From UBA8106 sp964569695 (GTDB lineage: Bacteria; Acidobacteriota; Vicinamibacteria; Vicinamibacterales; UBA823): a stretch of 31,643 bases of DNA. Positions 24,301 to 31,643 of the stretch are shown here, piece by piece. The stretch lies in the NCBI GenBank assembly GCA_964569695.1, contig CAZMUA010000022.1, positions 1-31,643 on the forward strand, in the 5' to 3' direction. Under the pieces are notes generated by a model. That model had not been told where the DNA came from, searched no databases, and was given only the letters and a program-made list of their open reading frames with translations. How positions within the stretch are numbered: position 1 is the stretch's first letter; each line of letters starts with the position of its first letter. A program made the translations under genes and the position numbers.

Positions 24301-24525
24301 CTGGAAACTAGTATGCAGGCGAAGTTCTTGATCCCTATGGCAGTTTCGCTAGCATATGGAATCATGTTTTCGACAATCGTTACGCTGTTTCTCGTGCCAG
24401 CCAGTTACGCAATCGTTGAGGACCTCAGACGCCTAACAAGTAGTCGGCGATCGACCAATATTGAAGGTCCGAGCAACGACCTAAAGGTGGAATCAGACAA
24501 GGATACGTTTGCCGCACCGGCATAA
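21325..24525 (+). CDS. RND efflux inner-membrane permease
   Basis: This is a 1066-residue AcrB-family proton-driven exporter. It begins IEWFAKNPVAANLLMVLILAGG, followed by the first periplasmic porter loop (EIFPEFSLDMITVQVSYRGAAPEEVEEGV). Transmembrane helix 4 carries Asp397-Asp398 (GILVDDAIIVGENIY), the proton-relay pair. A second repeat begins near residue 520, with the second helix bundle at the end (GVVVNDGLVMVDFINRYRKKLG, then LRPILLTSLTTFFGLLPLM). Length and two-fold repeat are complete. It resembles the hydrophobic-compound exporters with short adaptors rather than the heavy-metal group, though substrate cannot be read from sequence. It is fused translationally to the adaptor by a four-base overlap. 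Confidence 0.95.
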   Translation: MKSAIEWFAKNPVAANLLMVLILAGGLFTGLTLKKEIFPEFSLDMITVQVSYRGAAPEEVEEGVCIKIEEAIEGLDGIKRITSSASEGNGSVSIEVESGADVRKLLEDVKARIDAIETFPEETEKPVVQELTNRQQVINVAVHGAIDESNLKILAERVRDELAVVPGLTQVEVANARSYEISIEVSETLLRRHNLTFDEVANAVRRSSLDMPGGSVKTDGGEFLLRTKGQAYRGYEFENLVLLTRSDGTHLRLGDVATVVDGFEETEQFSRFQNEPALVIAVYRTGDQSAPEVSAAVYKYVEQAQSRLPAGVTLTPMGDSALVLSDRLNLLVRNGLTGFVLVFIVLTLFLRFGLAFWVSLGIPISFLGALWLLPALDVSINMMSLFAFIVVLGILVDDAIIVGENIYTHQERSGNRLQGAITGAHEVATPVTFAVLTSVAAFAPLMFISGVMGKMMIVMPLVVMPCLIFSLIESLLILPAHLSRHRNDRSRFGFGKGIRRRIDGSLQHFITNVYRPWLERAIQWRYVTGALGLATLMLSLGLVGAGWVRVVFMPATDADYLTASIVMPQGTPVESTEAAIQHMEDAAESVRQEVEAETGRPLIKSVYSMVGSRAPHLSGGFAPRQQAPAASHLGGLFIELQPSEVRGIGSIDLVNRWREQVGLIPDAVEIRYDAELFTAGDAVNVQLTGPDIDELRAASNAVKAGLAEYAGVYDIADSFRSGKQEIKLGIRPAAEMLGLSLSDLGRQVRQAFYGEEAQRIQRGRDDVRVMIRYPEVERRSVGNLENMRIRTPEGEEVPFSQVATVEPGRGFSSIKRVDRRRALNVTAAVDQSITTAGDVTEDLDVRVLPEILSAYPNVFYSFEGQVNEFSDSFGGLTQGFMIALLLIYVLLAVPLKSYVQPLIIMTAIPFGLVGATLGHLIMGMDISLLSMFGLVALAGVVVNDGLVMVDFINRYRKKLGTLSLAIREAGAARLRPILLTSLTTFFGLLPLMLETSMQAKFLIPMAVSLAYGIMFSTIVTLFLVPASYAIVEDLRRLTSSRRSTNIEGPSNDLKVESDKDTFAAPA

Positions 24526-24597
24526 CCAAAGCCCTATCAAAAGAACCTTGACTGGCGGCGTCCCAACGCGAGAAAACCTGTCGAGAAACTTGAACTC

Positions 24598-26040
24598 ATG
24601 ATAACTCGCCTTGTCCGGACACGCGGAAATCCTTTCACGGCAGTTTTGTTTGTGGTCTTTTATTTATCGATCGCGACCGGCAACCACGTGACCGCTCAGA
24701 GTTGTAATAGCGGAGTTCCCTGCTATGAGGACACTCGACCAACAAGTCAACCGAGAACCAGTGTCAAAGAGGATCCCGTAAACACAAAGACGGGGTTCAG
24801 CATACCTGACAACAACAAGCTTCGCGTGCGCGTCAAATTTATGGCAGCTTGGGGTCACGATTCCGCGCAAGCTTCTCTTGGACTTGAGAAACAAGGACGA
24901 ATCGGCTACGCAATTGTTGAGTTATTCGGCAACATCAACAAGGATCTGTCGTACGTTCTTGAGATTAATCCAGTCACTGAAACAAAAGCATTAGCAGCTT
25001 GTGGCGAGGAACATTTCTTTTTTCCTAACGGACCTAGCGCCATCGGTCCTCGGGTAAACTGTGAGCCAGATGGTCGCACACGCGTCGACGACTACCGCTT
25101 CATCGCGTTCGACCTGGTCGACCAGCAAGGCGCCATTCGACAGGCCCATCTCAATTATCAGCGTGGGAAGTTCGGCGTAAAATTTGGCCGCTTCATGTTG
25201 CCCGTAGGCTTTCATTGGGAAGATGCAGGGTCCTTCACTTCGAAAGACGCCACGCACATACAGCGTATCAATGCTGAAACAAATTTCGGTGTGGATCTAT
25301 CGTTTACTCACACCAGAAAAGGTCAATATCCGTCGGTAATAATCAATTTTGCGACCTTTCTAGGAGAAGGGAATCGGCGGTCTGACTATGATTACTTCTA
25401 TTTTCTCAATCCGGACCTAGACACAAATTCTGCAGTGACAGGCCTCCTTTCTGGTACGTTCATGCCCTATCAGAAATTAGAGTTTCGAGCAGCGCTGAAG
25501 CGCGGGTTTACTGGATCGAAAGTCGAACGGCTACCTAATTACTTTGCAAGCAAGCGCCACGACTCGGCGCTAGTCTTATCAGCACGTTACCAGCCATTCA
25601 CATATGTAACCGCATTCGGCGAATGGGCTAATTACACTTGGGGGCCAACACAAACTTCCGCAAAAATGTTGGGGTTCACCACCGAGCCAATAGAGAAATC
25701 TGGTTATTACGCAGGCGTCGATGTCTCAGCGCCGGTAACAGACGCTCTGACCGTCGGTATGGTGGTGACCCGCGAAGAATTATCGCGTGACGACTCCCTC
25801 ATCAAGTTCTTGGCGGAACAAGATCGCCTCAGGGTATCGATGGGGAAAACAGAACGCTCCACGGTATTTCGCTGGTATGCACAATTCGCCAACAGTGTCA
25901 CACTAGCGTTCTATCGCAATCTGTTGTCAAACCCATTTCCATGGGTTTCAGGCATTCACCCCATCAGTGGACCGCGTGCCTTCACCGGCCGCCGCGGTTC
26001 CGACAAATGGGGCTTCGTTGTACGGTTTCAAGTTCCGTAA
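24598..26040 (+). CDS. Outer-membrane porin-like beta-barrel (phosphate-selective porin O/P-like)
   Basis: This is a 480-residue exported protein. A signal peptide (about 1-34, ending VTAQ) is followed by a short Cys/Pro-containing region and alternating beta strands (KLRVRVKFMAAWGHD, FGVKFGRFMLPVGFHWEDAGS). It ends GFVVRFQVP, close to the aromatic C-terminus of outer-membrane barrels. The pattern GKFGVKFGRFMLPVG resembles OprO/OprP porins. It lies 72 bases after the permease on the same strand, where many operons carry a TolC-type channel. It has no TolC-like helical repeats, so it may be a substrate-uptake or companion pore. Identification is by pattern, moderate certainty. Confidence 0.75.
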   Translation: MITRLVRTRGNPFTAVLFVVFYLSIATGNHVTAQSCNSGVPCYEDTRPTSQPRTSVKEDPVNTKTGFSIPDNNKLRVRVKFMAAWGHDSAQASLGLEKQGRIGYAIVELFGNINKDLSYVLEINPVTETKALAACGEEHFFFPNGPSAIGPRVNCEPDGRTRVDDYRFIAFDLVDQQGAIRQAHLNYQRGKFGVKFGRFMLPVGFHWEDAGSFTSKDATHIQRINAETNFGVDLSFTHTRKGQYPSVIINFATFLGEGNRRSDYDYFYFLNPDLDTNSAVTGLLSGTFMPYQKLEFRAALKRGFTGSKVERLPNYFASKRHDSALVLSARYQPFTYVTAFGEWANYTWGPTQTSAKMLGFTTEPIEKSGYYAGVDVSAPVTDALTVGMVVTREELSRDDSLIKFLAEQDRLRVSMGKTERSTVFRWYAQFANSVTLAFYRNLLSNPFPWVSGIHPISGPRAFTGRRGSDKWGFVVRFQVP

Positions 26041-26074
26041 TACCAACCGCACCTGTACCACTTAGTGCCGCTTC

Positions 26075-26593
26075 TTACTTGACCGCAATGAAATCGATTT
26101 CGACTGCCGCGCCAATTGGCAATGCGGCCACACCAACCGTTGAACGAGATGGCTTGACGTCGACTTCCTCAAAGAAGTCACCATATACCGCATTCAACGC
26201 GCCATAATTTTCGATATCATCAAGATAGACCGTTGCTCGTACTACATGGCTTTTCGAAAGGCCTGCTTCGGTCAACAACTTATGCAGATTCTCTAAAGCT
26301 TGACGGGCTTGAGCTTCAACACCGTCGTGTAAACTACCCGATTCTGGATTAATTCCTACTTGCCCTGACAAATACACGGTCTCACCAGCATCAACACCAG
26401 GCGAGTACGGAGCAAGAGGCCTAGCGCCACCATAGATGCCTGTGTGTCCAGATTGTAAGGCCACCACTGAAGCAGCAGACTCCGATCGCTCCATTGTGTT
26501 TACCGCGTCACCACTAACAGTCTTGCCAATCAAAAACGCTGACACCAAACCCACCGCCACTACGCTGATTACATAACTTTGAACTCTCTTCAT
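26075..26593 (-). CDS. RidA-family protein with N-terminal membrane/signal segment
   Basis: This is a 172-residue protein. RidA proteins hydrolyse reactive enamine/imine intermediates such as 2-aminoacrylate and are usually about 130 residues and cytosolic. Here the RidA domain (about 55-172) is preceded by a hydrophobic segment MKRVQSYVISVVAVGLVSAFLIG, so it is exported or membrane-anchored. Domain motifs include YSPGVDAGETVYLSGQVGINPESG, VVRATVYLDDIENYGALNAVY, and the key Arg150 in PSRSTVGVAALPIGAAVEIDF. I start at ATG 26593 (GGAG eight bases upstream); a GTG at 26614 is less likely. It converges on the porin gene. A periplasmic role is unexplained. Confidence 0.88.
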   Translation of the reverse strand: MKRVQSYVISVVAVGLVSAFLIGKTVSGDAVNTMERSESAASVVALQSGHTGIYGGARPLAPYSPGVDAGETVYLSGQVGINPESGSLHDGVEAQARQALENLHKLLTEAGLSKSHVVRATVYLDDIENYGALNAVYGDFFEEVDVKPSRSTVGVAALPIGAAVEIDFIAVK

Positions 26594-26663
26594 GAGTTTA
26601 TCTCCAGTTGTCACGCCGTTTATTTTTCAGGCGATCGAGGTTGTGCGAACCAATTACAACAAC

Positions 26664-26706
26664 TTGACACGGGCGTTTCACGTGGCTGTTACGCCTGTGT
26701 TACACT
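26664..26706 (+). promoter_or_regulatory. Candidate promoter of tRNA-His
   Basis: An extended -10 TGT-TACACT is at 26698-26706, giving a start near 26713 and 27 bases before the tRNA. A consensus TTGACA is at 26664-26669, but its spacing to this -10 is too long, so the actual -35 is uncertain (TTCACG at 26677 is the nearer weak match). Confidence 0.35.
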
Positions 26707-26739
26707 CGAGTTTTTAGTGATCTCGTGCGCACCATATAT

Positions 26740-26815
26740 GGTGAGTGTAGCTCAATGGTAGAGCGCCGCACTGTGGCTGCGGATGTTGCGGGTTCAATCC
26801 CCGTCACTCACCCCA
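26740..26815 (+). tRNA. tRNA-His (anticodon GUG)
   Basis: The cloverleaf is complete. Acceptor GTGAGTG pairs with CACTCAC, with the extra 5' G (26740) opposite discriminator C that is diagnostic of tRNA-His. The anticodon loop CTGTGGC gives anticodon GTG. The T arm is GCGGG-TTCAATC-CCCGT. CCA is encoded. Confidence 0.96.
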
Positions 26816-26839
26816 ATTAATAAGATTGAGCAATACACG

Positions 26840-28000
26840 TTACTCCTCAGGTCGCGGCACGTACTTTTTCAGCGCTCGCGGACCGACTTCGGCACCATAA
26901 ATATTGCCTTCGAAATCAACCGCAACTCCTTCCGCCGCACTTGTTCCTGTTGCATCTTCGTCAGGGTCTGGAATGAAATACATCACCGTACCATTCACGG
27001 CACTACCAATACGGATTCCCCGCTTCCATGCACCTTGGCTAGGAGCGACCGAACCGGACTCCGAATCGGCTACATAAATCATGTCATTCTGATCGATGTA
27101 GATGCCGCTTGGTCGGCTGAATTGATACCATTCCTCAATGAAGTTACCGTCCTGATCAAGGATCTGAATCCGGTTGTTACTCCGATCACCCACAAACAGT
27201 CTGCCCATCGAATCCATAGCCAGCGCGTGAGGACCATTAAACTCTCCGGGACCGGAACCTTTCGTTCCGAACGTTGTAATGAGCGTCCCGTCACTTGTGA
27301 ATTTCATGATGCGTGCGTTACCACGACCATGGCCGTCAGCGACGAAAATTGTCCCGTCGGTCGTCACAAGCACATCGGATGGCTGATAAAAGTAGTCGGG
27401 CTCTGCCGCACCACCAGGCTCACCTAACGTCATGAGTAATTCGCCATCCTCACTGAACTTGAAGACTTGGCTACCCTTCGTGGCGCCTTCTGGCGGTCCT
27501 TTTCTAGCCTGCGCTTCGGCTCGCGCCGCCGCTCGCTCCTCGTCTGTCTCCGGACGAGGCGCACGAGGTGCGTTATCCATCCAGTCGGTCACCCAAACGT
27601 TACCTTCACCATCCACGAAAATTCCGTGAGGTGAGGCAATCAATCCCGCACCGAAACTCGCAAGAAGGTTACCCTCTTTATCAAAATGCAAGACAGGCGG
27701 AAGATCGGATTCAAGACAGCTGTTGGTTCCACACCGCTCAGCAACCCAGATCGTTCCATCGGGGGCGATGTCAACAGCACTAGTGGAACCCCATTCCCTC
27801 CCCTCCGGTAACTTTGCCCATCCCTCAACCGGCAAATAAGGATTTTGATGGGAATTCGTTGGCTCCGGCTGTACCTGGCTTACAACCTCGGCCTCGGCGT
27901 TACTCTCAGTGCTATTTTCAGCGCCAGCGCAGGCAATGGTACCCACCATTACCGTTATGGAAATTCCGTATGAGACGAAAATTCGATCAGCCTTTGTCAT
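26840..28000 (-). CDS. NHL-repeat beta-propeller lipoprotein (peptidyl-alpha-hydroxyglycine lyase/SMP-30-like)
   Basis: This 386-residue protein has an N-terminal hydrophobic segment ending VGTIACAG, with Cys24 as a probable lipid-anchored residue, then an acidic linker. At least five NHL-like blades follow, each with a D-x-x-G-x-hydrophobic-hydrophobic-V-x-D pattern (for example FVDGEGNVWVTDWMDN, VTTDGTIFVADGHGRG, MDSMGRLFVGDRSNNRIQIL, IDQNDMIYVADSESG). This resembles the lyase domain of peptidylglycine amidating enzymes. A low-complexity Glu/Ala/Arg insert (about residues 155-175) interrupts one blade. Substrate is unknown; many such proteins are binding proteins. It converges on tRNA-His and is divergent from the DUF255 gene. 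Confidence 0.82.
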   Translation of the reverse strand: MTKADRIFVSYGISITVMVGTIACAGAENSTESNAEAEVVSQVQPEPTNSHQNPYLPVEGWAKLPEGREWGSTSAVDIAPDGTIWVAERCGTNSCLESDLPPVLHFDKEGNLLASFGAGLIASPHGIFVDGEGNVWVTDWMDNAPRAPRPETDEERAAARAEAQARKGPPEGATKGSQVFKFSEDGELLMTLGEPGGAAEPDYFYQPSDVLVTTDGTIFVADGHGRGNARIMKFTSDGTLITTFGTKGSGPGEFNGPHALAMDSMGRLFVGDRSNNRIQILDQDGNFIEEWYQFSRPSGIYIDQNDMIYVADSESGSVAPSQGAWKRGIRIGSAVNGTVMYFIPDPDEDATGTSAAEGVAVDFEGNIYGAEVGPRALKKYVPRPEE

Positions 28001-28151
28001 GGAAATACTCCTTTAGCATTCTATTACGCAATCTCGTGCAAACAATTCTCTGGCCCCTCAGCACAACAGTCAACCGGTTCCTACATTGGCGTCTAAACTG
28101 AACTCTAGGGCCAGGTCTTTTATTCAGCCCAACTTAGGCCATAATAACTTA

Positions 28152-30506
28152 ATGCGTGGAATCCAGGCGTGGCGGTGGACCCGCCGGTGGTCTTGGTCGA
28201 TATCCCTGCTAGTACTGTTATTGCTGAACTGCAGCTGGGGTTATAGTCGCTTCTCGTCCGTGCACGCACACGGAAGTCAGGATGTCATGACCGGTCAACT
28301 TCCAGGAGCTTTACCTTTCGACAGCGAATTGGTTGCATCGCTCGAAGCAGCATGGGTGGCGCGCGATGCGGATTACACACCACGCACACGTCACCTAAAT
28401 GACGACAAAACACCGAAGTATACAAATCGGCTGTATCTCGAAACGAGCCCCTACCTGCGACAACACGCTCATAATCCGATGAATTGGTTTCCGTGGGGCG
28501 ATGAAGCATTCGAGCACGCACGCAAACTCGGGCGACCGGTACTTCTTTCGATTGGTTATTCAACTTGTCATTGGTGCCATGTAATGGAGGAGGAATCATT
28601 CGAGGACGAAGAAATCGCGCAGTACATGAACGAACATTACATTGCCATCAAGGTGGACCGGGAAGAGCGCCCAGATATCGATGCGGTGTATATGAACGTC
28701 GTGCAAATGCTCACTGGTCGAGGTGGATGGCCGATGACGGTTTGGCTGACACCCGATCGGGAAGCCTTTTCGGGTGCAACCTACATTCCTGCTCGCGATG
28801 GTGACCGTGGTGCCCGCATCGGCTTTCTGACAATGCTGAAGCAGCTGAAGGCAGCCTATGACAGCCAACCTGATCGAGTCCTGGCGGCCTCTGCAGAAAT
28901 CACTAAACGAGTCTCCGAGCGATTAATACCCCCGCCGGGTGAGCGAGGCTTAGCCGACACAAGTACGATCGATGCCGCTGTTGCAGCCTACGACCAAGGA
29001 TTCGATACCACCTACGGAGGGTTGCAAGGTGCTCAGAAATTCCCCAGCAGCCTCTCCATCCGTCTTCTGCTCCGCCATTACCGACGCACGAACGACGAAC
29101 AAGCCTTACATATGGCCACACACACACTCGAAAAAATGGCAAGCGGTGGAATGTATGACCATGTCGGCGGAGGCTTTCATCGTTATGCCACTGATCCCCA
29201 GTGGCTGGTGCCGCACTTTGAAAAAATGCTCTATGACAACGCGCTCCTCGTTACAGCATATCTGGAAGCCTATCAAGCGACTGGCGTCGAGGGCTTCAAA
29301 GCTGTGGCACAGGACATATTGCGCTATGTCGAACGTGACATGAGTTCACCAGATGGTGGATTTTATTCAGCCACTGACGCCGACAGTCTTGGACCAAGTG
29401 GAGAGCGCGAAGAGGGGTGGTTTTTCACATGGACCCCAGACGAATTAAGCTCAGCGTTACCTAAACAACAGGCTCAATTAGTTTCTGCATACTACAACGT
29501 TACTGCTGCCGGGAATTTCGAAGGTCGAAATATTCTGAATACACCTCGTCCACTGTTAGAAGTGGCGGAGGAACTCAACATTCCACTCGACCATGCGGAG
29601 TCATTACTCAAGACGGCCCGCGAAACACTGTACAAGACACGAACCACCAGACCAGCGCCACTACGAGACCATAAAGTTCTGACCTCCTGGAACGGCTTGA
29701 TGATCTCAGCCTTCGCCCAAGCCTCTTTGATCCTCGATCGGCCAGACTACGCAGAACGGGCTGCCGCGGCGGCTAATTTTCTATTGACTCATTCGCGTGT
29801 CGACGGACAATTGCGTCGGACCCATGCCAGCGGCCAAGCTCGCATCAACGCATACCTGGACGACTACGCGTTTCTCATCGCCGGACTTCTTGATCTGTAC
29901 GAAGCGACAAGTGAGCCACGTTGGCTCGAAAATGCATTCGCGCTCGACCGTGTGCTGGAAAGTCATTTCGAAGATGAAGACGGTGGATTCTTCATGACGA
30001 GCGACGATCATGAAACCTTGCTGGCACGCGAAAAACCAAATTTTGACGGTGCTGAACCCTCAGGAAATTCCGTACAACTCCTCAACCTGATGCGCCTGCA
30101 TGAATTTACTACGGACGACCGTTACCGACAACGGGCTGAACGTAGTCTACGCGCGTTCGATGGTACTCTGTCGCGGGCGCCTGTGGCTCTAGCGGAGATG
30201 TTACTTGCGGTTGACTTCCACAGTGATATACCAAAGGAAATTATTATCATTACACCTCAATCACGTGATGAGGCCGCACCGTTTCTTATGAAATTACGGA
30301 AGACCTTTCTACCAAATCGTGTGTTAAGTGTGGTTCCCGAAGGCGACACCTTTAACGACCACGCGACTCTCATTCCACTCGTAGAGGGTAAGTTTGCCCG
30401 TGACGGCCAGGCTACGGCTTACGTCTGCGAAAATCGAATCTGCGATCTGCCAACAACTGATCCTGAAGTCTTCGCTCAACAGATCGAACGGAAAGCAGAA
30501 TTTTAG
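28152..30506 (+). CDS. Exported DUF255/thioredoxin-domain protein (YyaL/SPATA20 family)
   Basis: This is a 784-residue protein. I take ATG 28152, giving MRGIQAWRWTRRWSWS and a hydrophobic signal or anchor (about 15-28); an upstream TTG (28086) is less likely. The DUF255 thioredoxin-like domain begins LETSPYLRQHAHNPMNWFPW and carries Cys139-His-Trp-Cys142 (YSTCHWCHVMEEESF). An (alpha/alpha)6-barrel follows (GGMYDHVGGGFHRYATDPQW, HFEKMLYDNALL). Family members are near universal and of uncertain function; most lack a signal, so export here is notable. Divergent from the NHL lipoprotein across 151 bases, and 62 bases before the ROK kinase. Confidence 0.9.
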   Translation: MRGIQAWRWTRRWSWSISLLVLLLLNCSWGYSRFSSVHAHGSQDVMTGQLPGALPFDSELVASLEAAWVARDADYTPRTRHLNDDKTPKYTNRLYLETSPYLRQHAHNPMNWFPWGDEAFEHARKLGRPVLLSIGYSTCHWCHVMEEESFEDEEIAQYMNEHYIAIKVDREERPDIDAVYMNVVQMLTGRGGWPMTVWLTPDREAFSGATYIPARDGDRGARIGFLTMLKQLKAAYDSQPDRVLAASAEITKRVSERLIPPPGERGLADTSTIDAAVAAYDQGFDTTYGGLQGAQKFPSSLSIRLLLRHYRRTNDEQALHMATHTLEKMASGGMYDHVGGGFHRYATDPQWLVPHFEKMLYDNALLVTAYLEAYQATGVEGFKAVAQDILRYVERDMSSPDGGFYSATDADSLGPSGEREEGWFFTWTPDELSSALPKQQAQLVSAYYNVTAAGNFEGRNILNTPRPLLEVAEELNIPLDHAESLLKTARETLYKTRTTRPAPLRDHKVLTSWNGLMISAFAQASLILDRPDYAERAAAAANFLLTHSRVDGQLRRTHASGQARINAYLDDYAFLIAGLLDLYEATSEPRWLENAFALDRVLESHFEDEDGGFFMTSDDHETLLAREKPNFDGAEPSGNSVQLLNLMRLHEFTTDDRYRQRAERSLRAFDGTLSRAPVALAEMLLAVDFHSDIPKEIIIITPQSRDEAAPFLMKLRKTFLPNRVLSVVPEGDTFNDHATLIPLVEGKFARDGQATAYVCENRICDLPTTDPEVFAQQIERKAEF

Positions 30507-30568
30507 GAACCGCAAGGCGTGAATAAGCACCTCGTTAATCATCATTTTTGGTCTCTTTGCGAACTCTA

Positions 30569-31489
30569 GTGGCGAACGCACGTATTGGTATCGATCTCGG
30601 CGGAACAAAAATAGAAGGAATTGCCCTTGTGGATAGAGGCACCGTGCTCTTGCGTCAACGGGTGCCTACGCCCAAAGACAATTATCAAGATGTCCTACAG
30701 GCGATCGCGACACTTGTAACATCTATTGAAAAGGAGATCGACGCAACCTGCACGGTAGGTGTTGGTACACCTGGGGCCATCTCTCCAGCTACTGGATTAA
30801 TCAAAAACTCAAATTCCACGTGTTTAAATGGCAAGCCACTTGCTAAAGACCTCTCACGCCTACTGGAGCGACCGCTCCGTTTCGGCAATGATGCAAATTG
30901 TCTCGCCCTCTCAGAAGCTACTGACGGAAACGCTGCAGGGGTAAATGTTGTCTTCGGTGTCATTCTTGGCACCGGCGCAGGTGGTGGAGCTATCGTTGAC
31001 GGTCGACCCATTATGGGAATTAACGCCATTGGAGGTGAGTGGGGACATAACCCACTCCCATGGCCACAGACCGATGAATTACCAGGGCCTAACTGCTACT
31101 GCGGTAAGCAGGGCTGCATCGAAACGTTTCTCTCGGGGCCGGGCCTCACCCGGGATTACGAATCGCTCACGGGTACACAACTCAAGGCTGAGGCAATCGT
31201 TGTGGCAGCTGAAGAAGGCGACGTTACTGCTGAAACAGTACTCACGCGTTACGAAGACCGACTTGCCAGGGGCTTGGCCACTGTCATCAATGTTCTCGAT
31301 CCAGACGTGATTGTCCTAGGTGGTGGTATGTCCAACACCGAACGGCTGTACGACCACGTCCCACGCTGTTGGGGACGGTACGTGTTTTCTGACCGTGTGG
31401 ATACGAAACTTGTCAAGCCGATGCACGGTGACTCGAGCGGTGTGCGCGGCGCAGCTTGGCTGTGGGACAATCCACCAAGCTTGAGGTAA
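30569..31489 (+). CDS. ROK-family sugar kinase
   Basis: This 306-residue kinase phosphorylates a hexose or amino-hexose with ATP. The phosphate loop is DLGGTKIEG (residues 9-17). Catalytic Asp108 lies in FGNDANC. The ROK zinc site is His160 (GEWGHNP) with Cys176, Cys178 and Cys183 (NCYCGKQGCIE). The second signature GVILGTGAGGGAIVDG is present. I choose the GTG at 30569, which begins directly before the ATP-binding strand; a TTG at 30548 is possible, and neither has a strong ribosome binding site. Fructokinase, glucokinase and N-acetylmannosamine kinase are all possible specificities. It may be transcribed with the DUF255 gene. Confidence 0.9.
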   Translation: MANARIGIDLGGTKIEGIALVDRGTVLLRQRVPTPKDNYQDVLQAIATLVTSIEKEIDATCTVGVGTPGAISPATGLIKNSNSTCLNGKPLAKDLSRLLERPLRFGNDANCLALSEATDGNAAGVNVVFGVILGTGAGGGAIVDGRPIMGINAIGGEWGHNPLPWPQTDELPGPNCYCGKQGCIETFLSGPGLTRDYESLTGTQLKAEAIVVAAEEGDVTAETVLTRYEDRLARGLATVINVLDPDVIVLGGGMSNTERLYDHVPRCWGRYVFSDRVDTKLVKPMHGDSSGVRGAAWLWDNPPSLR

Positions 31490-31589
31490 GGTAGCATCAC
31501 AGAAGTCAAGTTGCCTGGAATACGAGTCACACCAATTGTGCAAGCACTGTTATGATTGAACGTTCTACTGTGTAATTTTTTCATCTTGC

Positions 31590-31643
31590 GCGCCTGTAGC
31601 TCAGCTGGATAGAGCGCCGGGCTTCGAACCCGTAGGTCGGGGG
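31590..31643 (+). tRNA. tRNA-Arg (anticodon UCG), truncated by window edge
   Basis: The 5' 54 bases of a tRNA are present: acceptor GCGCCTG, D arm GCTC...GAGC, and anticodon loop CTTCGAA giving TCG, then the variable loop and the first bases of the T arm. The anticodon stem CCGGG/CCCGT has one mismatch at 27-43. It would read CGA/CGG codons. The rest lies beyond the right edge. Confidence 0.85.

Noticed and set aside
1..31643. CRISPR arrays, insertion sequences, prophage or integrated elements
   Set aside because: No regularly spaced repeats, transposase or integrase genes, or duplicated tRNA ends were seen; the tRNA genes are flanked by ordinary genes.

Overview
The window looks like chromosomal DNA from a diderm (Gram-negative) bacterium. 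It has an outer-membrane porin, an RND efflux system, lipoproteins, Tat signals and periplasmic enzymes. Base composition is moderate. The gene mix fits environmental, possibly marine, Acidobacteriota (Vicinamibacteria-like): exported molybdenum hydroxylase, sulfatase, PQQ-type sugar dehydrogenase, exported DUF255 protein, many secreted hydrolases. This is an inference from gene content; there is no rRNA or marker phylogeny. I see no insertion sequence, prophage, CRISPR array or rRNA.

Region 1 (1-5937, minus strand) is a branched-chain amino acid operon, ilvD-ilvB-ilvN-ilvC, followed closely by a secreted amidohydrolase cut by the left edge. Upstream of ilvD I read a complete transcription attenuator: a strong sigma70-type promoter, a 25-residue leader peptide rich in Leu/Ile/Val, an antiterminator whose 5' arm overlaps the leader stop codon, and a competing intrinsic terminator ending in six U. 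The predicted transcript starts only about three bases before the leader AUG.

Region 2 (5938-8163): an exported alpha/beta-hydrolase and a Tat-type SGNH hydrolase on the minus strand face a small CxxC-ending protein gene and tRNA-Arg(UCU) on the plus strand.

Region 3 (8228-12822, plus): PQQ-type sugar dehydrogenase, iduronate-2-sulfatase-like sulfatase, and a Tat-exported amidohydrolase of the chlorohydrolase/deaminase group. This is a probable catabolic operon working outside the cytoplasm. Region 4 (12852-14837, minus): a lipoprotein of unknown function and rmuC.

Region 5 (14948-18977, minus): a three-subunit molybdenum hydroxylase with a Tat signal on the 2Fe-2S subunit and extra cysteines in the FAD subunit, resembling the E. 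coli periplasmic aldehyde oxidoreductase PaoABC. About 450 bases separate it from the divergent Region 6 (19427-26040, plus): a TetR repressor, RND adaptor, RND permease and a porin-like barrel. A perfect 13+3+13 palindrome lies just ahead of tetR and is its likely operator.

Region 7 (26075-31643): a membrane-anchored RidA homologue, tRNA-His(GUG), an NHL-repeat lipoprotein, an exported DUF255/thioredoxin-domain protein, a ROK-family sugar kinase, and the 5' part of tRNA-Arg(UCG).
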